Shown here one piece after another: positions 10,990 through 22,329 of a stretch of 64,000 bases of DNA. The stretch covers positions 2,294,001 to 2,358,000 of the forward strand of contig JAHEWK010000010.1 of the NCBI GenBank assembly GCA_020740775.1, given 5' to 3'. A model generated the notes under the pieces. That model was not told the DNA's origin, did no database searches, and saw nothing but the letters and a program-made list of their open reading frames with translations. This DNA comes from Ilyonectria destructans (lineage: Eukaryota; Ascomycota; Sordariomycetes; Hypocreales; Nectriaceae). Position numbers and translations under genes: made by a program. Numbering within the stretch: position 1 is the stretch's first letter; the number at the start of each line of letters is the position of its first letter.

Positions 10990-12835
10990 ATGCCTTTCAA
11001 AGTCATCATCATTGGCGGAGGGTTAGCAGGCAACTTGCTGGCTCTTGGCCTCACCCGCAACAACATTGATGTTCAAGTCTATGAACGCTCCGAGCGCCAC
11101 TCCACACGAGAGGGACTACAAATTCGCCTCACAGCTCCGGCACTGGAAGGAATGAGAACCTGTCTCTCCAAGGAGCAACTCATGACCATCGTCAGGAAAT
11201 TTGGTCCCGCCAGCGAAGCTAAGGCTGAGGCACCGCGTGTCTTCCATAAAGATGGCAAGCTGTTGATTGACCTCAGCCAGTTTCCTGCGTATGACAAGAA
11301 CGCTCCCATCAATCGAGGGCTCTTGCGAGACTTGATGGCGGATCCTCTGTATGATGCCGGCAAGCTCAAATACGAAGCTAGTTTCGATCGGTATGAAGTG
11401 TTGAACGCTGCGACCGACAACGAGATGATAAGGGTCTGGCTAGCCGATGGAACTCACGATGACTGCGACCTTCTCATCGGCGCCGATGGAAGTTATTCCA
11501 AGGTAAGCATAAAAACGACCGCTAGCATGGACATCTTTATGTCACACTAATGCATAGCGCTAACATTAGATTCTCAGGTTAACGAACAAGTTGGGCTGAA
11601 TTCCATCGACTACATCCCCAAGCATGTTGCCATCACAGCCAAATGCGATCTTCCCACTTCAAGATTTGTCAAGATGTCGAAAAGTCTTGTTGGCGGGCCA
11701 ATTATGACCTGGGCTGACCAGAAGTCATTCTTCTTTGGAGGTGTGTACAGCGCTTTAACAAGAAACCAGCACTTTTGCTGTGCTCACCCTTCAAAGCTTT
11801 GCATGGTTTCTCTATGTAATTTGATGGGCCGATACTAACAATGAGTCCGATATTCAAAGTTTACCGCCCGAAGAAGCATGAAAATGACAGCAGCTCCAAG
11901 ACAGACAACGCAGATGTTCAACAAGTCACATTCGACGAAGATATCTCTTCGTGCATGATCAGTTTGAATGTCGAGCGTCACTTGCTACCACCGGACCTCG
12001 ACAAGCAGACCATCGATATCCAGTACGATTATATGGCGAATTGTGTCAAAGATTGGTCTCCTCTGTAGTACGTTGCGCTTTCCCTTCGATCTTTATTTTA
12101 TGAAGATCATTTTGTCGAATTTGGCCTCTAATTGGACCTGGGATAGTCAAGAGATGGTCGGAGTTATGAGAGGCGCCCCCTTACACATTTACAGACCCAG
12201 GACGGCAAAGAGGCCACCCAAAAACTGGCGGAAGAAGGTTCAGAGCAAGGATAGCCCAGAGCTAGGTCATCTTCGAGTTTGGGTACTGGGTGACGCTATG
12301 CACGCCATGCTCCCTCCCAGGTTAGTAACCCAAGGCGCTTGATGCATTACAGGGTGTTGCCTTGTCAAATAGCATTGGCCCTCTCACAGCCTCTACTTTG
12401 AAGGAGTTCAAAACGCTGATCATGATAACACAGAGGCATGGGTGGTAATATGGCAATGTTGGACGCTGGTCAAGCTCTCCCATTGATAGTTGATCTGGCC
12501 GCCAAGAATAGCCAAGAGAGGCGCGTGACTAATGCTGAAATTGGAAAGGCACTTTCTGCATTTGAAAATGAGATGATACCTCGGTCATTTGAGTGGGTGA
12601 AGAAGAGCGGCGGAGACAATTTTGTGGTGAGCATCACTTCTCCGTCTACCAACTTACTCGTGTACCGAAACTTACAAATATTATGCAGCCTGTAGATACT
12701 AGCACGCTTACGGGAAGACTTTTTTTCATTGTTATGGGATATTGGCTTAATGTCGTTTGCGCATGGACGAACATTAAGCATCTGTTCAGCAACAGGCTAC
12801 CGGAGGACAAGACGCCCGAGTTCAACATGTACTAG
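10990..12835 (+). CDS. FAD-dependent monooxygenase (salicylate-hydroxylase-like)
   Basis: Six exons (10990-11502, 11578-11740, 11860-12067, 12147-12320, 12434-12626, 12689-12835) give 465 aa with all phases consistent. The N-terminus MPFKVIIIGGGLAGNLLALG holds the GxGxxG dinucleotide fold, followed by VQVYER. DDCDLLIGADGSYSK is the DG motif. RVWVLGDAMHAMLPPRGMGG is the GD motif that contacts FAD ribityl; the splice at 12320/12434 restores this block exactly. The C-terminus carries a hydrophobic segment (GRLFFIVMGYWLNVVCAW), which may anchor it to a membrane. The family hydroxylates aromatic or polyketide rings with NAD(P)H. Flanking scytalone-dehydratase-like and GST genes suggest a tailoring role. 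The exon 3/4 junction (GTACGT…GATAG) was chosen by phase. Confidence 0.88.
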
Positions 12836-13184
12836 AATACTGAAGGTATGGTGAAGCGATTCGGTCTTGGGTCTGGAGGTATACTTTTGTATTAATATGC
12901 CTAGATGTTTACTGTTGTTCCCGACATTGTTACTTTCGATTCCTTATTGTGCGGGGTTCGTAAATGGTCGAAAGATACACAGGACAGCAACAATCAATAG
13001 TTCGTGTAAAATTGCTTCCTTCTCTCGCTCTAAAACGAGATCAACGCCTATTTATACGAAGAATCATGTCTCACCTATACACAGAATCCCTCAACACACC
13101 ATTTACCACGGTTTCATGCCGGGTCAATGATGGCTTGGTCTAGGGTAACACCCGAGCGATCGTGCTTTTGAAGACAGAAGAAAT
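12836..13184. other. Short 3'-3' intergenic stretch
   Basis: Separates the converging FAD monooxygenase and GST genes. No gene or repeat seen. Confidence 0.5.
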
Positions 13185-14099
13185 TTACTTTTCGTCCCGT
13201 GGTACTGTAGTCCTTCTGGTAGACATGACTTGCTTCCACTCAGCGGTGCGTGTCGCTTCCTCTGCATATCTCTGCAACTTGTCCGGAACCAACTCGAGTC
13301 GGTTCACGTCGCGCATCCGCTCTATAAACACGATCAAATGGGCGTCAAGTGCCGTTGGCTGTTGAAAGCCAAAGAGCCAAGGGCCCGTTTGGCTATCGAC
13401 GCCCTTCTCTGGGAGCAGTGCATCGAATTCCCGCATGAGCGCTGTGGCGCGCTCCGACATCTGCATGGTCATTTCTGGGCGGAGGCCGCCTACCTTGTTG
13501 CGATTGACCCTAAGATACGTATTAGCGCAGATCTCGAAGTCGCGGGGAGTGAAGCACTCACACGCCCAGTTTTAATTCCAGCGCCTTGCGATACCTCTCG
13601 GAGTTATCAGTCTGCTGGAGCCTCCTCTCGACGCCAGCCACAAGCGAAGTGGCGACAATCGGGCGCCCGGAGAACGACAGCGAAAAGTAGTTCATGTCAT
13701 GGAGCTTGAAGAGAAGCCTGGTGATCTGCTCCGAGTGTGTCTCGGGTCTTAGGCTCGGATAGGATTTGGCTATGAAGTGTGTTATGTCGAGGCTGTCATT
13801 GATGTTCTCGGGCAGGTTCGAAGAAGCCAGAACGGGCACCTAGGTTAGGGTTCGATACGAGTCAATTCCTATCTCAGGCCGAATGCGCTTGAACAGTTAC
13901 TCACTTGTCCCAGCTCGTTGATAGTGCACAAAAAGTCCTCTGACAGCTGCTCCTCGTGGAAGATGTCAACGATCCGTTCCTCGACGTCCATGGCCGAGGC
14001 GTCATCTTTCGGGGCTCCACGGAAAGCCAACGTCATGCGGACCATGATGGAACACACGGAGTAGGTGTTATGGTAGAGCGTGAACTTGGTGAGTGCCAT
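13185..14099 (-). CDS. Glutathione S-transferase-like protein
   Basis: Three exons (14099-13905, 13839-13562, 13509-13185; introns 65 and 52 bp) give 265 aa. The N-terminal thioredoxin-like half starts MALTKFTLYHNTYSVCSIMV and reaches NELGQVPVLASS, the cis-Pro VPVL motif of GSTs, directly across the first splice site. The helical C-terminal half contains ERATALMREFDALLP and GFQQPTALDAHLIVFIERM, the usual N-capping region. GSTs of this kind occur in fungal anthraquinone, xanthone and other polyketide clusters as well as in detoxification. It converges with the FAD monooxygenase. Its substrate is not predictable. Confidence 0.85.
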
Positions 14100-15180
14100 T
14101 TTGGTGGGCTGGATTCTTAGATCGATCGAGGTGATGGACTCTCAGACATGCGACGGAAGGGGAAATAAATGAGAACTGCCGTTTCAATCCCCAGGGTCAT
14201 ACAGCAAGAAGAAGCGTTCACTCCGTTAGATCACGGGGATCTACATGACATGAATCTGCCCGGCCAGTGGGTCCTCGGTACAACCCAAGATCGGCAGATG
14301 GCTGATGTAAATATGACGCTACCATTGAGTATGGGGCGATATTCGGATCCACTTTGAACGAACCTCGCTACAATAACCGGCATTCGCAATCCACCGAAAC
14401 TCACACGTTAAGTCATGGCGGCTGTGCCGTGGTCTGTCTCGCTTGCAATCCAGATGCAACCAGACGGATAATTACTTTCCGGCCGCTATTTGCTGAAGAG
14501 GAAGATATTACCCAGACCGCTATATCGGAGCTCAATTACTTCCTCACGGTCCTAAACGAAGGAATCTATATATATTTTAAAAACTGTTAACCTTTAAATG
14601 GACTGGGTACCTATATTCTCTGTATTGTTGATCCTATTGTTGGTGTTTCTTTCTTACTGTTGAGCTTCTAGTCCCCCCTCTGGGTATGTGTGTACTAGGG
14701 CACCCTAACCTCTTGATAATACCTATATCAGAGTAATAGATAGACCAACGGGGTTTTATTATAGTATATCTATACAAAGTATCTAGAAGATATAATTGAA
14801 AATTAGAAGTTAAGATTAAAAGACCTGGCTACGCCTCGCGAAACAGAGCCAGATGAACTTTTAATAGAAGAGCTGAACCAGCATCCAATATTGCCATATT
14901 GCCACCTATGCCTCTATTAAACTCCCTCTTCTTCTCTTATCATAATGCAGTCCGATAGTACAGCAGCAGGGGCACTCAATCACTGCGGATTTGCAGGGTG
15001 AATCACGTGCCACTTCACCCTCATCCCACCGTGTGTGCGCGCCTTGACTTCTCACTCCTTCATTTCTCACTTCTTCATCCTTCAACATCGCCGTTGTTCT
15101 GCTGCCGCGCTGCCAACCACCTCCAATCTTCACCATTCAATCTGCGCTGCCGCCCAGCCTCTGAGTCTCTGGTGAACCCT
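14100..15180. other. Intergenic, start of a decayed accessory region
   Basis: Begins with the GST promoter, then becomes AT-rich. It contains the mutated copy of a dispersed repeat (14712-14842). No intact gene seen. Confidence 0.5.
14712..14842 (+). repeat. Dispersed repeat, RIP-like mutated copy A
   Basis: Aligns over about 130 bp to 24306-24436. Shared anchors are GAGTAATAGAT (14731), AACGGGGTTT (14747), AAGATTAAAAGACCTGGC (14812) and ACGCCTCGCGAA (14831). Differences are almost all transitions, with this copy carrying A/T where the other has G/C. That is the pattern left by repeat-induced point mutation. Confidence 0.75.
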
Positions 15181-15535
15181 CAGGTCACCATCTCCGCCGT
15201 TCGCCCTCCGATTCTCCTCCTCCTCGGTGTACTGTAAGGTCACCAGCACGCCTCCGCGTCGCCCAGTCCTCCGAGTCCCTCCAGCTATACCTTGGGGTCA
15301 CCAGCTCGCTCGACGCCGTCCCATTCTCTTCCTCCTCGGTGCACCTTCGGGTCACCAGTCCCTCTCTGTGCAGCTCAGCTATCCGACTCTTCTCGGTGTA
15401 CCGTCAGGTCAACATCTTCGCCCTTCGCCCTCCGATTCTCCTCCTCCTGGGTGTACTGTAAGGTCACGAGCACGCCTCCGCGCCGCCGCCAGTCCTCTTA
15501 GTCTTTGGCGTACCGTCAGGTCACCTCCATCGAAA
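15171..15535 (+). repeat. Minisatellite, seven units of 54-58 bp
   Basis: A core near GGTGTACYGTMAGGTCACC repeats with GGTCA at 15183, 15238, 15296, 15350, 15407, 15462 and 15519, so spacings are 55, 58, 54, 57, 55 and 57. Between cores lie pyrimidine-rich stretches such as CCTCCGATTCTCCTCCTCCT. The array ends three bases before the start codon of the helicase-like gene, so it occupies its 5' leader or promoter. Confidence 0.85.
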
Positions 15536-15537
15536 CC

Positions 15538-18174
15538 ATGGCACCCAAGTTTGATCACGTCCCTTGCGTCTTGGTGCAATCTGACGACTGGACGGCTCGC
15601 CCTGTCCCTGTTCGATCTTTCGGTGGACGAAGTGTTGGCTTTGATAGCCAAATTCCTCTGCAGCTGAGGTTGCTCAGCTATCAGGATAGCTCTCCCCGGC
15701 TTGAGCTCAAGTTCCAGGTCCCCAAGGCTGTGAACACCCCAGCGACCTACTTTGGTCCCAAGTTGGAAACCGGCGCCGCCTCCATCAACTACAATATCAT
15801 CGTCAAGCTCGACGCAGCGTCAATCAAGCGATTCCGGTGGCAGCTATTTACTACCGCCGAACTCGATATCCCCGCCGACGCCAAGAGGAAGGGCACCAAG
15901 TGGATGGTCTACGAGTTCACTGTTAGCAACCCCCCCGTCCAGGGTTGGCCGATGCCCTTTGAATCGCAGGTGCCAGAAGCCGACGCATGCTTCCAGCGCG
16001 GTCATCGATTGGGCAATCTCTCGTCCACCATGGCACAACTCGTGGGTGAGAACGGCATCATCACCATAGCGGCGCCCGACAAGCCCAAGCATCCCCGGCC
16101 AAGCGACATCAAGAGGGAGCTCGACAAGGGTCCATTTGCCTATTTTGGCTATGGGAGGTACGTTGTGACACCTTGTTAGATGGCATGCCCCCTACAATAC
16201 TGACTCAAATCTTCATACAGTCCTTCCTGGGACATGGCGCGGTACGTGCAAGACATTGCTGAACACCGCCGTCAAGCCGACCAAACGAAGTCGTACTCGC
16301 CCGTCGTCGCATACCCTTCTGCTGCCCAAGCGGCCATTGCATTGGAACAAGGCGTGGTCCAAGACGTGTTTGACGTATACCAAGACGTGCTCACGATCCG
16401 CAATGGAACGGTCCCGCTTCTGTTCATCCCCAAGGAGCCCAACTCCAATGCCAGTTACTGGGCCATCGCCAAGTTCAGCCCCAAGTTCAAGGCGCTATTT
16501 CAACAATCACTGGGTCGTCTGAAGCGAGAAGGTGATAGTGTCGGCATCGCCTTCGCACCCCCGCCCTCTGGTGACAGGCCAGACAACAATGTGTGGCCCT
16601 GCAAGATCGTGATGCGGGACGTGGGGTTCCGTCACTCGGGCGATCTGGTGCTCGACTGTCGACGGCCTAATGCCGCTGATACCGCCAGCCTTGCGACGTC
16701 CCAAAAGGGGGTACGAACTGTTGATAATTGGGACCAAGGCGAGAAGGACAATGTGTAGGAAATGTTGCACCTTGCCTTCTCCAATCAAGATAACACGGCC
16801 CGTCCCCGAGTTGAGGCTGTCGAAAGGGTCTTCAACCTGCCCACTCTCGACCACCTGGTGACCGTGGCCAACGTCGACGCAACTAATTTTGGCGCCAAAC
16901 TTACACACGCAGCCACCGACGTCGTATTGGCCTCCCCTCAAGGCCCAGTTGCCGCCCCAGTTGCCGCCCTCAGTACCGCCCTAGCTGCCGGCCTGAAACT
17001 TGATGCCACGGGGAAACCAGCCGTCAAGCTCACCCAGAAGCAGCAGATGGACAAGGCCGCGCTCGCGAGAGCTTGCTCCCTACAACGAGATATCGTCCAA
17101 GGCCAGTCCCTGGCAACTCTCGCAACGCAGCCAATGACGCCTATCCCTCGCGTCAGCCTCCTGTCCGGGCATGGCAAAGACCTCCAGGAGGCAATTCTAT
17201 CTCGTGTCCACATCCGGGATAGGGCCGACCTCGAGGCTATGCTGAGTTCTGCTCCCCTGGGCATTTTCCTCATCGTTGGGTCTGCTGGCTCTGGCAAGAC
17301 AGATCTGATGGCCACGACCATTCTTCTTGCTGTCGGAGAAGGGCCTGTCATTGTCTGCACGCCCACTCACGCTGCTACGAGCAACATTGCGGCACGTGTG
17401 ACAAAGCTTGCCGATCTTGCCTATGGAAAGGCAAAGGAGCCCACGCCCATTGTCATCCGTGGCTTCTCCGGACGGACTGAGGAACGCCAGGTCAAGTCCC
17501 ACTGCCTTGGACTGGGGAAGCCAGAGACGACCGATGACCAGTGGGACTTCTCCCTGTCCTTGGTGCAATGGATGCTCAGGATCTTTGAGATTGAGGGTCA
17601 AAGCCTGAGCAAAATTGTTGTGAAGCCTGCTCTGCGTAAGCTGGTCAATACCCTGCGCGCAAACCCGGACGTCCAAAAACTCCGACAGGCACTAATCGAC
17701 AAGCGGGGGTACAATGTCGCGAATTCCCAAACCTTCAAAGATGTCGCTACTCGCATTCTGGCCGTCGCTGACGTCGTGTGCTGCACTACACACGCGTCTA
17801 CAAAGGATATCCTGGCTCAGTGGACACGCAATACCGCCAAGTTCACGTTCCTCGACGACGCTGGCGCCATGTCCATGCCTGAAGCCCTTGTGCCATGGTT
17901 CGATGGCCGCCCCCTTGTTATGGCTGGCGACGTAAGGCTACTCCCACCATGCGTCATGACCTCGAACGAGAAAACACCAGCGGGCAGGCCGCTGAACTAC
18001 TTCGAGAAGCACCAGGAAATATCGGCCTTGGAACGCCTGATGCGCATGCAGTGGCCTTGCTGGGGCCCAAGACATAGATACCAACAGGGGCCTACCAGTG
18101 GTTCCGCACCAAGGGTCGCGTAGTGACAGTTAATTTCGGACCTCGCGAGGGTACATGGTTCAAGTAGATATAGC
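15538..18174 (+). pseudogene. SF1 (UPF1/NAM7-like) helicase-like protein, nonsense-bearing and truncated
   Basis: Exons 15538-16157 and 16221 onward (62-bp intron… GTACGT to ATACAG) start MAPKFDHVPCVLVQ. The frame meets a single TAG at 16756-16758 between KDNV and EMLHLAFSNQ and then stays open in the same frame to 18123; CAG-to-TAG would explain it. After the stop come helicase motif I (VGSAGSGKTDLM, near 17278), motif Ia-like IVCTPTHAATSNIAARV, motif II-like FTFLDDAGAMSMPEA and motif III-like PLVMAGDVRLLPP. Motifs IV-VI are missing. After LERLMRMQWPCW (near 18060) the reading becomes unrelated, and a short plausible piece (AYQWFRTKGRVVTVNFG) lies in another frame up to 18174. I read it as a dead copy of an expanded ascomycete helicase family. 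Confidence 0.75.
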
Positions 18175-18657
18175 TGATGGGGGTTGTGTGAACGTCAGTG
18201 CAGATATAATAGATTTATATTGATGAGAAATGAAACTTCTTTTCTTCTTATAGGCTTGCCTCGGCTCCGGTACTTGGGGGTCGATGTCTTTTGTATTAAC
18301 CAGGAAGGTGACGATGAGAAAGGAGAAGAAATCGCCTACACTTGATACCTGAGTTTTTTTGCTTCAGGGCCTGCTTAATAAACTTAGGTAAAGTAATAAA
18401 TTATATCTTTATCTATTTATTTAGGTATTTATCTATTAATCTAAAAGATAAAAACTTTAGCTTTATAATTATTAGATTTCTTTTTTTATTAAATTCTTTT
18501 TTACTTTTATTATTAATTTTCTTTTTTTTTATTATTATTTTCTTTTTTTTTTATTAATTTTTTTTTATTACTTTTTTTTTATACTTATTATACTTTTAGG
18601 AAAGGATGTCTTCTTAGTATGTAATTTAAATGTCGGTAAGAATAAATAGCGCTGTAT
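18175..18657. other. AT-rich low-complexity tract
   Basis: From about 18360 to 18600 the plus strand is almost only T and A, with T runs and ATTATT stretches. It separates the helicase-like relic from the HNH-domain relic and replaces the expected 5' half of the latter. Likely RIP-decayed transposon or insertion remnant. Confidence 0.6.
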
Positions 18658-19474
18658 TTCTAGAAAGACCAACGAATCCCGTGAGGTGGTCGCCGCTCAT
18701 GTCGTGCCGTACAACGTCGGCGAAGTCAATATAGAGTGCCTCTTCGGAAAGCCCGGCCCCTCCATAAAGAATAGCCACATCGTAAGCGCTCGCAATGGCA
18801 TTCCCATGGGCAAAAGATATGAGGAGATGTTCGACAATGGCCGTATGACCCTGGTCCCCATTCCCGGCACAACCAAGATCCGGGTCGTTATCTTTGCCGC
18901 TTTAGACCCCGACCCCAGCGATGCTGACAAGGAGCTCCATGGCAAAGAACTTTCTTTCAAAAACAATTTTCGCCCTGCCAATCGCTACCTGTACTACCAT
19001 TACGCAGTCACCCTCCTGCGACGACAAAGATATGCAGTCCCTGGGTGGTGGAGAGCCTTTGCCCTGTATGGGCGTCACACCATTTAGGCGACTCCCGGCC
19101 AGTATCTACGACAGTCCAGTATGTTGACATTGGCTCGAAACATCGGCCATCTTCCTCCAGAGGAAGCAAAGTTCTTTGTGTCCCCTCAAGGGCTTCCGGA
19201 ATCCGACGAAGACGCTCCCGAATTTGACGGCCCTGACGATTCGCAGAAAGACCTTTTGATCGCCGCTACAATCAACATGAGGCCGGGCCCATCTGACCTA
19301 AAAAACCCGTTCATTAGAGAGCGCAGGGGTTTATGGAAGTTGGACTCTCGATATATCTCAAAGGAATTTGAAGATATGGTTGTTGATAATGAGGACGAGG
19401 ATGGAAGTAAGGATGAAGGCGAGGATGGAGACGAGGATGAGGATGAGGATGAAGGCGAGGATAGTGAGGAATAG
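18658..19474 (+). pseudogene. HNH-endonuclease-domain protein (PF13391-like), 5'-truncated with in-frame stop
   Basis: The readable part opens TNESREVVAAHVVPYNVGEV, followed by FGKPGPSIKNSHIVSARNGI, typical of the fungal HNH_2-type domain (AHVVP histidine, then N…RNGI…RYEEMFDNG). A TAG at 19085-19087 interrupts GRHTI / ATPGQYLR. The frame is the same on both sides, and relatives commonly have Trp there, so TGG-to-TAG is the simple explanation. The rest (MLTLARNIGHLPPEEAKFFV onward) ends in a strongly acidic Asp/Glu tail from about 19395. The N-terminal half is absent where the AT-rich tract begins. These proteins are numerous and of unknown function in ascomycetes. Confidence 0.7.
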
Positions 19475-20065
19475 ATTTTGCGCCGCGAGATTAATAACTA
19501 GTAATTGGCCAAACTGGCTTTCTTCTTATTGGGTATAAAACTACCTCTAGCTTGCTTTCTTTTGTATTTTACGATATACTAAAGAATTTAAATACTTTAA
19601 AAGGAGCTTATATGAAAGTTGATATTAATATATAACACTAAATAATCTAATTTAGTTTAATTTAAACTTATATTCTTAATTAAGAAAATATCATTAAAAT
19701 TAAAATATCTTTAATTATTTTTATCTTATTATCTGTAGAATAGCCAGATTATCCCACCTATATTCAGTATAACACTTCAGCTACCTACTCACTCTATACC
19801 TCCAGCCTGAGTGGCTGCATAATAGCAGTATAACAACTGTACGAAATATAACCAATTCCATCACCTTACCACCCTCTGAAGCAACCGAGCATAGATAACA
19901 GGTTATCACATTCTCTACTGCCGTATGACTAATGGCAAGCAGTAATTCAATCAATTCAAGTCGGACTCGTCACTGTCCAAGCCGCCCAACGACGCTGAAT
20001 CTAATTTTCCTAGGAAAATAGATTGCATGAATTGTTCGGAGCCTTGCTATATACCACCTTCAATT
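19475..20065. other. AT-rich intergenic stretch
   Basis: AT-rich, especially 19560-19740, with no open frame of interest. It marks the right end of the decayed island; GC content recovers just before the Baeyer-Villiger monooxygenase gene. Confidence 0.5.
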
Positions 20066-22329
20066 TCAAGGGTCAATTGTCCAGAGCTTATCAGTGTCTC
20101 GGATAAACGGTGCAAGATCCACATCAACTCCATCCTCAGATAACTCTTCGAGTCGAGTGCGGCCATTGCCTAGAAATGTCCACCTGTTGTAGTGATACGT
20201 GATATCAAAATCCTCAAACCTTGGCGTCTTCATTGTTTTCAGAAGATGGAGCATACTTCCAGGCCAGATATATACCCGACCGTTAGTCTTATTTGCCTTG
20301 TACCAAGAGTTACAGTTCTCCGCCCACACAGAGTACTTGGCGTGCCAGTTGTCGAGGTGATGATTCCATTCTGTCGTAGGTGGTTGTTTCACCTCCAATG
20401 CTTTAATATCTTCGTCCTGAATCTTCTTGCAGCATTGTAAGGCGTACTCAATCTGCACTTCATGCTATTCATCAAAACGTTAGTTGCTGGAAGCAGCATG
20501 TTTTGAGCGGTTCACCTACCGAAGGAAGGACGCAGCCCTGGCCCCAGTTTCCAGTTGGCCCATTTATAACAAAATAGTTAGGGAATTTCGGTCCAGTTAT
20601 GCCGAGATAGATATTCGGATTCTAAGCCCAATCAGGAGATTAGCTATTGACACTCAAGTATAAGGTTGTGAAATTAGTAGGCTGGCACTACCTCAGACCA
20701 CTCGTTCCTCATCGTGACTCCGTCGACACCAGTGATTTCGCTGTTAAAATTAGTTTGATAATCGAGAGGATTCATAATCCAAGGCTAATGTACTCACAAA
20801 TGCGGAATGTAAGAGACGTAGAATCCTGTAGCGCAGGCAATTAGGTCGAACTCGAACTCTTTGCCTCCAGCTGTCACGAGCCCCGTGGGAGTGAATCTAG
20901 CGACGCCTTCAAAAATCGGGTGCACGTCTGCATTTTGTTAGGCTCAATGCTTAAGGCGGGAATGTTAATACTGACGATCTTCAATCATTGTCTCAAGATA
21001 ATTTTCTCCTGGCTTGATACTGTTAGTCTTTCACCACCTAAGCCCCAGGTATACTCACTGTAAGACGGCGACATCCGGGAGACCAGGATGGTATTAATTT
21101 CTCTTTCATCTCCTTGTTGCCTGGACCAAGCTTTTGGAGCATATTCTCACGCAACGCGGCGCTCGCCCACTGGTTTAGATGAGAGTCTCGGAGAAAAAAA
21201 GGGAAGGTGCCTGCAAGAGTTGCTTCGAGGCTTTTCCGATAACTTAAGAAGTACGCGGGGTCCGTGCGAAATTTCTGCTTTTCTGCCTCATCATATTGGT
21301 GCTTGGGAGACGGAGAAGAGCTAATGCCTTCATTGTTGGTCTTAGTGATGTCCGTACCAAACGGCGGGACTATCCAGGTAGGGGTTCTCGCAAAGACGTG
21401 GACGCTTTTGGAGTCTTGCTTGGATGGTTAGACTGTAAACTAGAAGAAACAACACACACAGAATACAACTATACGCACCTTCGGCAAGATATGGTAACAT
21501 CTGGACCGAGCTTGAGCCAGCCCCAATGAGCGCAACACGCTTGCCTGCCCAACTTATTTCGGGGTCCCAAGTCGCACTATGCGCAGCGACGCCTCGGAAT
21601 GAATCCAGGCCAGGGATTTCCGGCCCTTTTCAAAATTTTAGTAAGAAGGGCCAATTCTTGCAGCGCAACAGAAAAGTACACACATTTGGGCTTGTTCACC
21701 ACTCCCGAGCCGTTCAGCAACACATCGCAGGAGTCAGATATCCGGTTCCCATCTTTGTCCAACTCCACGATCCCTGACACTTATTGTTAGTTATATACAT
21801 ATGTAACCGATTTGTGTCTTACATTTCCCCTTGTCAGCATCCCACACCGCACCAAGAACTCTGGTTGAGAGCTGGACGTATTTCTCTAGATCGTACTTGC
21901 GCGCGAATCTGATAAAATAATCATGAATTTCGCTTGAGCCTGCATAGTAGCTAGACCACTCTGTGTTGGGTTCAAACGAGTACGTATAAATATGCGCCGG
22001 CACGTCGCAGGCACATCCTAGAATGTCATCAGGTATCGACTTTACGAGAGCAATTTTTGCTAGCATACCAGGATAGCGATTCTCGTACCACGTGCCGCCT
22101 ATTATAGGATTCCTAAGTCAGGTGTCAACATCAAGTAATATCTGAATGAGGACAGTTAAACCAACTTGTCGTAGCAGATTAGTTCATAATTCACCAGCAT
22201 GCGCTCTGCCTTGTAGGCCGCAAGGAGGCCCGAGGCTCCCCCGCCGACATGTATGATCTTTAGCTTACGGGGCTGAGAGTGAGACTGGTGTAACATGTCT
22301 AACTCGGAAGTAGGCGAGAGTGAAGCCAT
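20066..22329 (-). CDS. Baeyer-Villiger monooxygenase (class I FAD monooxygenase)
   Basis: Eleven exons, from 22329-22166 down to 20464-20066, with ten introns of about 45-70 bp, sum to 1713 nt, exactly 570 codons plus stop. The N-terminus MASLSPTSELD leads into KIIHVGGGASGLLAAYKAE (FAD GxGxxG), then YDKNPIIGGTWYENRYPGC across two splices and ACDVPAHIYTYSFEPN. The type I BVMO fingerprint FxGxxxHxxxWD is present as FRGVAAHSATWD (near 21570), followed by the NADPH-binding VALIGAGSSSVQ. The C-terminus holds GPTGNWGQGCVLPS and a Trp-rich end. The enzyme inserts oxygen next to a ketone, giving an ester or lactone. It is divergent from the alcohol dehydrogenase and shares its motif-rich promoter. 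It is intact. Confidence 0.93.

Noticed and set aside
15227..15667. 146-residue open frame over the minisatellite
   Set aside because: It is produced by the tandem repeats themselves and runs out of frame with the clear MAPKFDHVP start at 15538.
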